From NCBI GenBank assembly GCA_963575745.1, contig CAUYUJ010001348.1, forward strand, positions 62,001 through 126,000: 64,000 bases of DNA. Reading direction: 5' to 3'. A model generated the notes under the pieces. The model had not been told where the DNA came from. It saw only the letters and a list, made by a program, of their open reading frames with translations, and did no database searches. Below are positions 30,784 through 39,803 of this stretch, one piece after another. A program made the position numbers and the translations under genes. Within the stretch, counting starts at the first letter, position 1. Each line of letters opens with the position of its first letter. This DNA is from Prorocentrum cordatum (taxonomy: Eukaryota; Sar; Dinophyceae; Prorocentrales; Prorocentraceae).

Positions 30784-33019
30784 TGAGCTCAGAAGGGGTC
30801 CACCGTGCAGAGAGACTCGAGCCAGTAGCCAACATATAGGTAGCAATACGCCTGATGATTATGAGCAGGTCGTACGATGATGCCCGAGAACGCCCAATAA
30901 CAAGAGTGTTCCCCAGCTGGTTCCCCACGAGTAGAAGACGCTTCCCAAAAGACCGAGACGACCTCATATAATGCTGTATCCCCAACAGAGACGCCCGACC
31001 TTCCAGAATAGGTATAGCCTCCTCCTTCCTGAAACGCATAGCAAACACCTCGTGCCACTTGTCGGGGTCCATGAAGGCCTCTGGGATCTCGTCGAACCCC
31101 GGGTTGACCTCCAGGTCCTCAGGGGCCTCCCCAAGGGCCTGTCGGGTTACTGGCAGGACCGTATCCACGTCTTGAAGAGGGTCCCCGCCCAGGGCATGCA
31201 GACGAGCACGACAGTGAAGGGGATGGCGAGAGCGATGTCTCCATCTCTCGCGGACTCGGCCAATGGACGCCACCTCTGAGGGGTCTGCTCGGCGCGCAGC
31301 AATCCCTGCACCAGACTCGCACGCATCAGTCGACACAACTGTATCGTGCCAAGGCCTGTCCAGCCGAGCGAGGCCAATGAAAGTGAGAGAACGTATCCAG
31401 CGAACTTCGCGCCGTGCAGAAGGCCATGAACTCTGGGGCTTCTTCTCTGCCGCCTGCGCAAAATCGTAGCAAGCTCTGAGCGCCGAGAGGACCTCCCGTC
31501 TAATCAGAAAGAAATCGACCACGTGGCCAAGGTACTGCTTCATCTGCCTACCCGTCACTGGTTGACCCCCCTCAAGAGCCTCACAGACCTTGCGAAGACG
31601 CTCCCCTCGTTCAGACCGATTACGAACCACCCAGGACTCCCCATCGATGACGCGACCCAGCGAGTACGACAGGGTCTCGGGCTCGGTCTCCTCATGGACA
31701 GTGAACTGCACGAATCGAAGCCTCCGAACGATCACATCCTTAGCCTCCTTCACCTCCTCCCTCCTGATGCCCGCAACATTGATGTTGTCGCAGTAGGGTA
31801 GAACGGCCAACTGGGTCCCAAGATCTGGAGCAGGGGCCTGGTCCCTCAGGAACTTGAAAGCCAAGCCAGCCCCAGCCAAGGAAACTCTGCACTGGTGTTC
31901 CACGAGGCGCTGGACGAAATAGAAGGCCCAGGAGAACCCCATTGGAAGAGTCAGCAGCATTGGGTAAACCGAAACTTCACGAGCCAGATCCCCAAGGCCA
32001 CTTGGGCCCCCAATGCCAGCGTCGGCTCTCTCTCCCTCCGTGATCGGCGGCATGCAGAAGTACGGGCGCAGCTCTGGAAGATTGCGAACACAATGGAAAC
32101 AATCCTTCACGTCCGCCTGGGCGACCCAGAGTTTGCTTCCGCCACTTCCGCTGGCGTCAGCTCCGCCGGCCTCGGCTCCAGGACGAGCCTCGGGACGCCC
32201 CAGGTTGCCCCACGCTGCAGCCGTGCCCATCTCAAGGGCAGGGGGTGCTCGGAAAAGGAGGTTCGTGTTTCGGCAATCCATGATGAGTCGTAACCTGTCG
32301 TGCTTCTTTACCACGGAGAAAGGGGTCACCAGGCTCAGAGGCTTCTCAGTCCAACCAATCATCTTGGCGTCGCTAAGGTCTTTCAATAACTCAACGTAGA
32401 CATCTCGCTGCGCTTTAAAAATCTCGTCGAAGTACAACCTAAACTGATGTCCCGACTCTCGATAGAACCCCACATCAGCAGGGTCAGCAAGCATATGAGT
32501 ACCCCATGACTTCAGCAAATCCTGGTCAGGCCCCGGGAGGGTACACAGCAAATCCGCCGAGGGCCTCCCGGGATCTGGAAGAGAAACCTGATCCCGCCGA
32601 TAGGGACGAACCGTGGTGCTGCAATCGCTGCCTGCATAGTCAACGATGCCTGACAAGAGCTCGCGCACGGCCCCGTGTCTGGTGTACAAGGTCTGGGATG
32701 GCGGAGTGGACGCGACGTCGCAGCGTATCGCATCCTGAAACAGCATCTGGCCCATCGCGGGGGTTCCGTCGTGCACCCCGGCGCAGCCCTGCATCTCATT
32801 CAAGGTGCTGATGACAGAGTTGGTAGCTCTGTCCAAAAACCTCCTCCTCGCCAGGCGTCTTCGCACCGAGCGTGAGGGATGCCCCTCAACAGCCGGCTGC
32901 TCAACAACATGAGGGAGCGGAAATACATCCCGTGGCCGAGCTCTATCAAAAAATTGTGGACCTCCTGGGTGTGTCACTGCCGAGGGGCTAGGTCCGTCGC
33001 CCCTCGGAGGGGGCCGCAT
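30281..33019 (-). CDS. Reverse transcriptase-RNase H of the DIRS element
   Basis: 912 residues from ATG 33019, chosen because it overlaps the gag-like stop as TGATG. RT motifs are VTPFSVVKKHDRLRLIMDCR (231-250), motif A ADVKDCF (302-308), motif B LPMGFSWAFYFVQ (358-370) and motif C YCDNINVAG (409-417), where YxDD is replaced by YCDN. RNase H follows with STDACESG (Asp 565), LLLVGNQLGNTLVIGRS and SARWTPSELNEVAD (Asp 750). The last ~150 residues are Pro/Gly/Ser-rich and overlap the recombinase frame. It copies the element's RNA into DNA and removes the template, acting in the gag particle. The second Asp of motif C is Asn here; I believe this is usual for dinoflagellate copies rather than a lesion, but that needs alignment. 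No internal stop. Confidence 0.88.
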   Translation of the reverse strand: MRPPPRGDGPSPSAVTHPGGPQFFDRARPRDVFPLPHVVEQPAVEGHPSRSVRRRLARRRFLDRATNSVISTLNEMQGCAGVHDGTPAMGQMLFQDAIRCDVASTPPSQTLYTRHGAVRELLSGIVDYAGSDCSTTVRPYRRDQVSLPDPGRPSADLLCTLPGPDQDLLKSWGTHMLADPADVGFYRESGHQFRLYFDEIFKAQRDVYVELLKDLSDAKMIGWTEKPLSLVTPFSVVKKHDRLRLIMDCRNTNLLFRAPPALEMGTAAAWGNLGRPEARPGAEAGGADASGSGGSKLWVAQADVKDCFHCVRNLPELRPYFCMPPITEGERADAGIGGPSGLGDLAREVSVYPMLLTLPMGFSWAFYFVQRLVEHQCRVSLAGAGLAFKFLRDQAPAPDLGTQLAVLPYCDNINVAGIRREEVKEAKDVIVRRLRFVQFTVHEETEPETLSYSLGRVIDGESWVVRNRSERGERLRKVCEALEGGQPVTGRQMKQYLGHVVDFFLIRREVLSALRACYDFAQAAEKKPQSSWPSARREVRWIRSLTFIGLARLDRPWHDTVVSTDACESGAGIAARRADPSEVASIGRVRERWRHRSRHPLHCRARLHALGGDPLQDVDTVLPVTRQALGEAPEDLEVNPGFDEIPEAFMDPDKWHEVFAMRFRKEEAIPILEGRASLLGIQHYMRSSRSFGKRLLLVGNQLGNTLVIGRSRASSYDLLIIIRRIATYMLATGSSLSARWTPSELNEVADRSSRRWESDVRAPKGRSGSGAHPPRQVPEDGSGAPWGGRDLTTPAAPPGFHPSEACGLDAAAPSASRSCGAHLGTLEREPSGEAPEHLRGLRASRLVGPAFHSRTSLDYGTHGGPVHSLVGGAPGFCGYERLHLGQREECRHCAGGLRGLLVSRRGSSGPTS

Positions 33020-34185
33020 CACCCCTGGCCCTCTGGGGCCTTGTCCTTGTGGTTCTTGTTGTTCTGGCGGCCCAGGCGACGCTCCTCCCGAGCCTTCCTC
33101 TGCTCCTTGGCCACCTGGTGCTCGTCGCGGAGGGCCGTCGCCACGTGCTGCTGGAGCAGCGGGGCCACCGTCATGCCCTGACGGCGGCGACCCCGCCCCA
33201 TGTGCTGGTCGGCGGCCGAGTAGTCGGGAGCCGACGGGTTCAGGGAGTGGGCGCTCTCGATCAGCTGGAGCCTCCTGCAGACGAGCTCCGCACTGCGCAG
33301 CGCGGGGGCGTGCAGCTGGTCCGTGCACACCATGCTCTCGAGCACCTCGGAGAGCACCTCATGCTCGAAGACGCTGCGATCCCCGCTCGAGACGCCCGAT
33401 GTCGCCCTCCACGACGCATGCTGAGACACCGACGTCTGGGACCTCTCGACATAGGTCTGGCATCTCCAGGACACTGTGCCAGGGCCCTCCAGCCCCAAGC
33501 CCCCTTCGGGCTCGTCGGGCACGAAGCTGGCGACGCCATCCTGGAAGAGCCTCCTGCGCCGCCCCATGCCGTCGAACTTCACGGGCATCACCCTGAGATC
33601 GTCCATCTTGAACTCATCTATGCCGTCCTGGGGGATCATCTGCAAGAAAGCCGTGCTGCCGTCCGCCGTGGGGACGACCGCCCTCTCTCCCAGCACCACT
33701 GACCCCGCGGGGAGCTCCTCCACGCTGTCGCCCTTCTGGTGGCGGCCATGGTCCTCGGCGAAGACCCACACGCGGCCGGGCTCGGCGCGTCTGGCGGCCG
33801 CTCCGGCGGGGCGGCCTAGACCTTGCCTCTGCACGTTCCGCATCGGGGCCGCCAGAGGGGCGGGTGGAGGCGCCGGCGCTGCTCCCAGCATGCCCTGCGC
33901 CTCCGCGAAGAGCCTCTGGCGATCATTGGGCGGCGCGTTATGGCGGAACCGATAGATCTGATTCTCTGGCACGTGAGCGGGACGACCACCGGGCAGCCCG
34001 ATCCAGTACACCGCCTCAACATCATCCCCAGGTGCTATGTTGAACTGATAGTGGTCCCGATCGGCGGTGTACAGCGTAACCTCAGTGGGATCCTCTGGAC
34101 TGACCCCCGTGATCAAAGTCTCGTGATACAAGTCCTCGTCTACCCCGTTGTACTTGATGAGGATATAATCTCCCCTGGCTGCCAT
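33019..34185 (-). CDS. Gag-like protein of the DIRS element
   Basis: 388 residues from ATG 34185 (MAARGDYILIKYNG), two bases after the ORF1 stop. The N-terminal third is beta-rich (YHETLITGVSPEDPTEVTLY, DHYQFNIAPGDD, AVYWIGLPGG); a Pro/Ala linker follows, then a domain with VWVFAEDHG. The C-terminus is helical and basic (MGRGRRRQGMTVAPLLQQHV, then KEQRKAREERRLGRQNNKN). No zinc knuckle is present. Its position before RT and basic tail fit a nucleic-acid-binding structural protein; the gag role is inferred from position. The stop TGA (33021-33019) shares a base with the RT start, suggesting coupled translation. Confidence 0.72.
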   Translation of the reverse strand: MAARGDYILIKYNGVDEDLYHETLITGVSPEDPTEVTLYTADRDHYQFNIAPGDDVEAVYWIGLPGGRPAHVPENQIYRFRHNAPPNDRQRLFAEAQGMLGAAPAPPPAPLAAPMRNVQRQGLGRPAGAAARRAEPGRVWVFAEDHGRHQKGDSVEELPAGSVVLGERAVVPTADGSTAFLQMIPQDGIDEFKMDDLRVMPVKFDGMGRRRRLFQDGVASFVPDEPEGGLGLEGPGTVSWRCQTYVERSQTSVSQHASWRATSGVSSGDRSVFEHEVLSEVLESMVCTDQLHAPALRSAELVCRRLQLIESAHSLNPSAPDYSAADQHMGRGRRRQGMTVAPLLQQHVATALRDEHQVAKEQRKAREERRLGRQNNKNHKDKAPEGQG

Positions 34186-34187
34186 AC

Positions 34188-34679
34188 TCAATGCTGTGTG
34201 TGGCGCGCTGCCTCTCGACGGGCGCGCACGGCCGCCACCTGCTCAGCGGCGAGCTGTCGCCGCTTCTCGTCCGACTCGGACGGGCTGACGTGCTGACCGT
34301 TCGCACCTCTCTGGCTCAGCGTCCTCTTGGCGCACCAACACCCGAGCAGCACTCCCGCGGCTGTGGCGATCAGCAGCGGCAAGAAGAGGATGGCGAAGAT
34401 GCCCTCCTCCAGCAAGGGGTACACTTCCCTGAAGTCGGGGACCGACGGACACTCCACGATCGGGCAGTCGGTCTCGGGGCACTCCGGCCTCGGGCAGACC
34501 ACCTCCGGGCACTCGCAGTTCACCTCGGGGCACTCCTCCTCGTGTCCTGGGTAGCCTCCTCCGCCCTCAGAGGAGGCGGACTGTCCAGGCCCTCGCACGG
34601 CCTGCCAGACGAGGGCGGCCCAGCCCGGCAGCCCTGCTATCGCGGCAGCGTACAGGGCCTGAAGGTCTGGATTGAGCAT
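34188..34679 (-). CDS. ORF1: small Cys/Pro-repeat single-pass membrane protein
   Basis: 163 residues from ATG 34679 just inside the coding region. An upstream in-frame ATG at 34745 would add 22 residues encoded by repeat A1. It has a hydrophobic N-terminal segment (ALYAAAIAGLPGWAALVW), a Gly/Ser linker and then a striking run of ECPEV-NCECPEV-VCPRPEC-type units (nine Cys in about 35 residues). A strong transmembrane segment follows (GIFAILFLPLLIATAAGVLL) with GCWCAKR at its end, then a basic cytosolic tail rich in Arg/Ala. I know no function for it. A membrane protein at the 5' end of a DIRS element is unexpected; options are anchoring of particles or a captured host gene. The stop TGA lies two bases before the gag-like ATG (TGAGTATG). 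Confidence 0.65.
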   Translation of the reverse strand: MLNPDLQALYAAAIAGLPGWAALVWQAVRGPGQSASSEGGGGYPGHEEECPEVNCECPEVVCPRPECPETDCPIVECPSVPDFREVYPLLEEGIFAILFLPLLIATAAGVLLGCWCAKRTLSQRGANGQHVSPSESDEKRRQLAAEQVAAVRARREAARHTQH

Positions 34680-34682
34680 ACA

Positions 34683-34758
34683 CCCAAGAAAAACCTGAAG
34701 CCGAAGGCTATGGAATACAGACAGCGGCGTAGTGACTGGAGGCATTCACGCTTGGCTG

Positions 34759-34763
<5 letters not shown>
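34683..34763 (-). repeat. Split direct repeat A1 (outer 5' end)
   Basis: 81 bp copy of A2, ending GGCTGATCAT on the plus strand, then (AT)n. Confidence 0.95.
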
Positions 34764-34798
<35 letters not shown>

Positions 34799-34860
34799 CA
34801 CATTTATACATGTGTATACGTAAATGTATATGTATGTATGCACGTTCGTACATACGGTCG
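34764..34860. repeat. (AT)n / TATG-rich microsatellite, right flank of the DIRS element
   Basis: (AT)n, then ACACATACAC and TATATGTATGTATGC runs, the continuation of the tract left of 28280. Confidence 0.97.
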
Positions 34861-34868
34861 AAATTCTA

Positions 34869-35328
34869 TTAGGTGTGAACGTGCCTGGAAGCTTTGAGGT
34901 CTGGATCCTCCTCCACTGACGGAATCAACGCCTTCTCCGACGACGACGACGGCAGCGCGGTCGCCAGAGCGGCGGCGCCCCGCTCCTTCTGCAGGAGCTG
35001 CCGGCTGGAGCTGGGCGGAGCAGACTTGCCTGCCGGCAAGGCCGCGGCCGCAGCGCCTCCTGCCGGCGCCGGCTTCCGCATCCTTCTCCTTGCCCTTCCT
35101 CCCGTTCATTTTCCTGCCCTTCGTCCTGCTTCTGCTCACTCCCGTGGTCCCCCTGTCCATCTTCATCCTCCTCCGCCTCCGTATCATCCTCCTCCCCCTC
35201 GTCTTCGTGCTCCCGACTGTCGCATCCACGGGGGGTGCGGCAATCGCCAATTGCGAACTCGGCTTGCGCCCTCGAGGACGACCGATTTGAACCGTCCTCC
35301 TCCTACCTGCTGCTTGTTGTCCTCCCAA
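34869..35328 (-). CDS. Hypothetical basic protein with AT-hook-like segment
   Basis: No family assigned. The minus-strand frame has GRPRGRKPSSQLAIAAPP near 35260-35295, which resembles an AT-hook (minor-groove binding) core. A very basic run follows (RRMIRRRRRMKMDRG, SRSRTKGRKMNGRKGKEKDA), then Ala/Gly-rich sequence. The frame starts after an AG/CT-rich junction and ends in the microsatellite, so neither end is natural. It could be one exon of a nuclear DNA-binding protein, or a GC-driven artefact. Confidence 0.3.
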
Positions 35329-35359
35329 TTACCTTCCGAATGGGAGGAAGGAAGAGGGG

Positions 35360-35430
35360 GAGGAAGGATGAGAAGGGGTGAACGCGGGGCGTTGCTGATT
35401 CAAAACAAAGTCCCAAGACCACAGCATGGT
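35360..35430. repeat. Copy of the 8046-8110 inter-block module
   Basis: Purine tail, GGTGAACGCGGGGCGTTGC, TTCAAAACAAAGTCCCAAGA, CCACAGCATGG; same order as at 8046. Confidence 0.65.
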
Positions 35431-35935
35431 TGTAAATGATCCTTACTCCAGATTCCATGGTAAAGTAGGGGGGTCGCATTGTTGGGGGGTCTGATTTGAC
35501 CTGTCTTGGAGGGTGCGATGGGGGTCTGGGCAAATGCCGCCCTTTCATGGCTGGTCTGGGAGGGGTCTAACATTGCTCGTCTGGGAGGGTTTAGTATGAA
35601 ACCTGGAGAACTTACAAAAGGTCCCATCAAACCCGCAGTGCCTCCTCGCCACGCGCGCCCATCATGGGTCACGTGGCCCATTGGGGCCTCTCTCTGCCAG
35701 GGCAGCGGGCGTCTTCTGAGAAGAAGACTGGCCACCCAAACCACTCATGTCAGAGCCGTGGTGCCGCCTCAGAGTCTAACATGTGCCGAATACTTTTTCT
35801 TCCTCAGCTTCCGGTGCCACGCAGTCGAACGAAGGCGGCCAGAATCAGGCCTCAAGGGCGAAGCGACGTGTGGTCGACCTGGCGCCTGGGGACTCATTCG
35901 GTATCGGGCTGTACTGTGTGCGTGCCAATCCTCCA
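35431..35935. other. No gene identified
   Basis: A loose GTCTGGGAGGGTCTAA-type short repeat at 35500-35600; otherwise unassigned. Confidence 0.4.
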
Positions 35936-36350
35936 GCCATTTCGACGGGGGGAGGAAGATGATGCCGAGGAGCAGGAGGACAAGGAGGAGGAGGCGGAGA
36001 AGGGGAGGGGCGGAGGAGGAGGATTAGGAATAACGACTAGGGTACGGAGGACTATAATGAATATTCAGGAGGAGGAGGAGGATAATGGCAACACACTACA
36101 CAACAACGGCGATGACCACGACCACGACGATAACGACGACGCCGCGACGGACCATTGACCAACGACGACACCAACGCGGACGCCGTCGACGACGAACGAC
36201 GACGCCAACGCTGATGCCGCCGACGTCGACGACGACGCTAAAAGACCACGGTCCAAAACGACGATCGATGCCCTCTTCACCCCTCCTCCGGCCGACTCCT
36301 CCTCCCTTCTCCCTCCTCCTCGCTTCTCCTCGTCCCTCCTCCTCTAGGCC
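35936..36350. repeat. GGA-rich then (GAC)n then CCT-rich simple repeats
   Basis: GGAGGAGG at 35950-36030, ACGACGAC/ACCACGACC at 36110-36240 and CCTCCTC at 36280-36350. Confidence 0.88.
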
Positions 36351-37077
36351 GAAGACTGTCTAAGCGCTGTGAATATGTGCCGGCGCGTCCCTCCCGCGCT
36401 TTGCGCCGCCGCCCGACCGACGGCCACCGCTTGCAGCGCGACCACCTGGCAACACACGTCCCCGAGGGGGGCGGGTGGGCCGGCAAGGGTGTCCACCTCC
36501 TCGTCGTGCCCTTCCTTCCGTCTCCTCCTGCAAGAGGCGGGCCGGTCTGTTCGCGCGCGCCAGTCGCCGCCCTCTGCGCTCTTCGTGCTCCGCGGCGACC
36601 CTGCAGAGCACCGCGACGCCCAGCTCCCAGGCGCCCGCCGGGGCGCCCCGGGCGACGCGCCAAGCGAGCAAGCTCCTCATCCAATGCTGCAGCCGCCGCG
36701 TGGGTGGCGTCGCGGCCCAGGGCGGCGCGGAACAGCCGAGCGGTGGCGCGGTGAAGCGCCGCGCCCAGCTCCGCCCCCCAGCTTTGCGCCAGCGCGCTGG
36801 CGGCCGCCGTCGCCGCGGGGCCGTCGCCGAAGCCGAGGCCTTGCGCTCTGTCTCGCGCCAGCGGGAGGAATGGCCAAGGCGCGCGGTGTGCCGGTCTGCG
36901 GCGCCGCTCGTCAGCCTCGGCGTCGGCGTTGACGGCGCTGTCGCCGTCGGCTGCCGCCGCCAAGGCGCGCGCGTCCGCGGGGGCGTTGTGCCAGACAGTG
37001 GCGTCCGCGTTAACCTGGGACAGTTCCTGCGCTGCGCCTTCGGGTGCAGTGTGAGAATCTCTTCCCGCTTCACCTCA
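36277..37077 (-). CDS. Hypothetical Ala-rich protein
   Basis: No family recognised. The minus frame is open from a possible splice acceptor (CTCTCCAG/G, about 37077) to a stop at 36277. It reads EAGRDSHTAPEGAAQELSQV, an acidic Ala-rich part (SAVNADAEADERRRRPAH), and a long helical Ala/Leu stretch (ALAQSWGAELGAALHRATARL, DATHAAAAALDEELARLARR). The tail is basic and probably not natural after about 36510. The other two minus frames are also open, so coding is inferred from codon pattern and helix periodicity alone. Confidence 0.33.
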
Positions 37078-38150
37078 CCTGGAGAGCCGTTCCGTAAGTG
37101 GCGCAGGGGCCAGGCGGGGGCGCGACGACCGCGCCGTGGGCCGGGCAGGCCAGGGCGGAGCAGCGCAAGTGCCGCCTGCAGCCCCATGCAGGAACAAGGG
37201 GCCAGCCGGGCCGCGCGGAAGCTGCAGTCTTGCTACATGCGCCCCCGCGCGTCCTCGACAACTCTTCTCCGCGCCTTGGGGGCGCCTCCGCAAGGGCAGC
37301 GGCGGGCGTGGCGCGCCTTGCAGCCGAGCGCCCGCCCTCGGAGCGGCCCCGCCCTCGGGGCCACCCTGCGGCGGTTGCTGCAGTGGCCCCCAGCTGGCGC
37401 CGCGCCCTCGCCCGTGAGTGCCCGCGCGGTGGAGCAGTAGTCGGCGCCGTCCTGTATCTGTCGCGGCCCTCCGTTGGCCAGCTGCTGGCTGGCCGCGTGG
37501 CCCCCCCGCAGGAACGCAGTGGTCCTCGTTCCCCGGCTGCGCGAGTGCTCGGCAAGGCTTTTTTTACAAGGGTGTCAAGCCTTGGCGCGAGCGCCGAATG
37601 GACCTTTTCTCGAGGACCCTGCGCTGGCGTCTCTCCTCCCCCTCTGGCGGCAGCTCGGCCAGCGGGCCGCCGGGGGCTGCGCGAAGGTCTCCGCGTCGGC
37701 CTGCCCCGCCGAGCTCGTTTGCCCCCGGGCCCCGGCCAGGCCCTGCCCTCTGGGGGGCCGCCCAAGCGGCGCGCGCCGGTGCCGCCTAGCTCTGGGGGCC
37801 CCAGCCGCGCGGCCGCAACGGCGAGCGGCGCCGCGTCTGCCTGTCGGCCCACGGATGGGCCGAGGCGGCTGGGCGAGCCGCGCCGCCGCACGCGCAGCGC
37901 GCAGCGCGCCACCTCGGGGCCCGCGGGGCCCGAATCCAGCCGGCGCCCGTCGCTCTTGCCCGGCGCGCCGCGCCCGGCGGGGCGCCCGGTGACGTCGGGC
38001 CGCCCTGGCGCCGGCCCGCCTCCTGCCCTGGCGGGCAAGGGGCGCGCGCAGACCCGACCTCCCCTCCTCCTTCGCCTCCTTCTTCGCCAGAGGGGGTCTT
38101 CGCAGGATCCTGCAGGATCTGGCGCCCTGGCTCACCCCCGTTTGCATTCA
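37078..38150. other. Very GC-rich DNA with overlapping frames on both strands, no gene assigned
   Basis: Frames over 300 codons occur on both strands, which extreme GC content alone explains. An ATCCTGCAGGATC palindromic cluster lies at 38104-38122. Confidence 0.45.
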
Positions 38151-38159
38151 CCCCCATCT

Positions 38160-38560
38160 CATGGCTCCCGACAGGCTCGGTTGAGCCAATCCCCGGTAGT
38201 GTCAAGACTGCCTGGAGGCCTGAGGTCTCCTGGATGAATTGGCACGTCGTTTTGGCGGACCCGCCCTTGTCTTGGACAGCTCTTCCGATCAGGGCGTGAG
38301 ACGTTGTGTCGAACGCTGTCGACGTGTCCTGGCACGTCAAGAACACTACTTGTCAACCAAAGACAGTAACTGCCGGACAAGTCCAACAACCAACGATGTA
38401 ATCGAACATCGCATGAATCCGTAGGCGTGTACGTTGGATTGCTGCAGTACTGCCGACTTGCAGATCCACCGCGCACCACCGAAAGCCAGGCCCATGCCGT
38501 CTGAAACAAATCGAACATGGGCATCGCACACAGAGAAGACGTCGCATACACAACCCTGGT
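38160..38560 (-). pseudogene. LINE-type reverse transcriptase fragment (motif A region)
   Basis: A minus frame from about 38340 reads VVFLTCQDTSTAFDTTSHAL, the Asp-containing motif A of a non-LTR RT, then IGRAVQDKG, ETSGLQAVLTLPGIGSTEP. Just upstream, in another frame (38531-38346), is DGMGLAFGGARWICK, then LVVGLVRQLLSLVDK, so one frameshift sits at about 38346. Similarity stops abruptly near 38150 at a GGATCCTGCAGGATC cluster. It is a dead fragment and does not overlap the RT piece at 10.2 kb in motif content, so the two need not be the same copy. Confidence 0.6.
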
Positions 38561-38786
38561 GGAGCTCCCGCTTTCACCCTGGCCCGGGCCTGCAAGAGAT
38601 CCCGCGCATCAGGGTAGCGCTGACGAGCTCCACCCACCGCGGCAAGCAACGCTCGAGACTGCAGCGCTGACGGACGCAGGCGTTGGGACTGCGACGTGCT
38701 GCCCTCATCTGTGCGGCGGCCCGGTGGAAAGCGACGTAAGGCGAGAAACCATTGTGCACGGTCGTAGTGCCATGACCCATCGACTT
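38561..38786. other. Possible upstream continuation of the LINE fragment
   Basis: Minus-strand words such as RWVELVSATLMRGISC look coding-like but are broken by frame changes; I cannot align them to a motif. Confidence 0.3.
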
Positions 38787-38850
38787 GCCCACGTCTTGAA
38801 ATAGACTTGTTACACGCTTTGCCCACGTCTTGAAATAGACTTGTACAGGC
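38787..38850. repeat. Tandem duplication of ~34 bp
   Basis: TTGCCCACGTCTTGAAATAG followed by ACTTGT occurs twice in succession. Confidence 0.92.
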
Positions 38851-38869
38851 ATGCGTTCCGCAGAAGAGC

Positions 38870-39625
38870 TGAAGAACGTTGCTTCTTCCTTCTGGCTTTG
38901 AACATGTCCTTTCCTTCCTTCCTGTCAGGCCAACCGCGTGTGTTTCCACCAACGGTGATTCCTGGAGACGGTGTCGGCGAGATCCAACTGTCCAATGGGG
39001 CGCTGCGGCGGCAATTCGGCCGAGCTTCTCCTCCAATTTCAATCAAGTGGCATGAACTACGCTTCCGCCCAGGAGCCGGTCAACGAATTCACGGAGGACA
39101 GCTGATCCGTCCGGCCTCCACCCTTTCAACGATGGCGGAGGGCGTGGGCGATGCGGGAGTCCCACGGTCAGGCGGAGGCATGCTACCAGAACTCTGTGGT
39201 CCACTTTCTGGCGGAGGGCCGCGTTTACCTCAAGGTCACGCTTCGTGAACTGGTTCCCTGGATATCGAGCGAGTCTGTTGTATAATCGATCTGGGATCGT
39301 TGGGCGCGTCGGCTCTTCCGGCCGCAAATCCACAACATGTTTTGCGAGCGCCCTTGCGTGAACGTGTTGAGGGCTCTCAAATTGAACTGCAAAAGCCAAG
39401 ACAAGATGCGCTGCTGCATCCCCGCGGCGCGGCTAGGAAGAGGTGGCAAGACAAAACTACCAATGATATACGGACAGAAGCTGGCAACGTCACATTCGCG
39501 TCGAAACCTGCAACAATGGACATGGGTTGCCCTGGAAAACGGAACCGACATGAATTGTAGAATTCTTGAGTTCCCCGCCGGATGACATCCACATGTGACT
39601 CGGCATTGTCCTCGAGTAAAGTGCG
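38870..39625. other. Unassigned, possibly decayed plus-strand coding DNA
   Basis: A plus frame reads SVVHFLAEGRVYLKVTLREL then VPWISSESVV and a stop near 39270, continuing ARRLFRPQIHNMFCERP. It looks like protein but matches nothing I know. Confidence 0.3.
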
Positions 39626-39803
39626 TACAGTCAACCAGGATAGTAAGGATGCGCGATAAAGATGCAAGGGCCTTGGACGCCCATTTCGAAGCTTTTCGAG
39701 CGGGGCGCGGCCAGCGAAAGCGGCGAAGGATGGACCAAGGAGGCAAGGATGCAAGGGTGCCCTTGGGAAGGTTGCCCATCCTTACTATACTGGTTGACTG
39801 TAG
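39626..39803. mobile_element. MITE with 24-bp inverted repeats and TA duplication (Tc1/mariner-type), copy 1
   Basis: Left end CAGTCAACCAGGATAGTAAG (39628 on) and right end CTTACTATACTGGTTGACTG (to 39800) are inverted with one mismatch in 24, and each is flanked by TA. CAGT termini and a TA duplication fit the Tc1/mariner superfamily. The 125-bp interior encodes nothing. The interior matches 49855-49970. Confidence 0.8.

Larger units (their letters stand above)
28281..34761 (-). mobile_element. DIRS-order retrotransposon with split direct repeats (PAT/Ngaro-like ends)
   Basis: Read 5' to 3' on the minus strand the element is A1 (34763-34683), coding region, B1 (28690-28539), A2 (28538-28458), 25 bp, B2 (28432-28281). 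A1 and A2 are 81 bp with one difference; B1 and B2 are 152 bp and appear identical. This A1-ORFs-B1-A2-B2 order is the split-direct-repeat hallmark of PAT/Ngaro-type DIRS elements, which integrate through a circular intermediate with a tyrosine recombinase and make no target-site duplication. Coding order is ORF1 (membrane protein), gag-like, RT-RNase H, tyrosine recombinase, methyltransferase-like. Both outer ends abut AT dinucleotides of a microsatellite. The near-identical repeats imply a recent insertion, although the recombinase has a frameshift. Confidence 0.9.

Noticed and set aside
37098-38237. 379-codon plus-strand frame
   Set aside because: An equally long minus-strand frame overlaps it in very GC-rich DNA; no domain and no coding periodicity evident.
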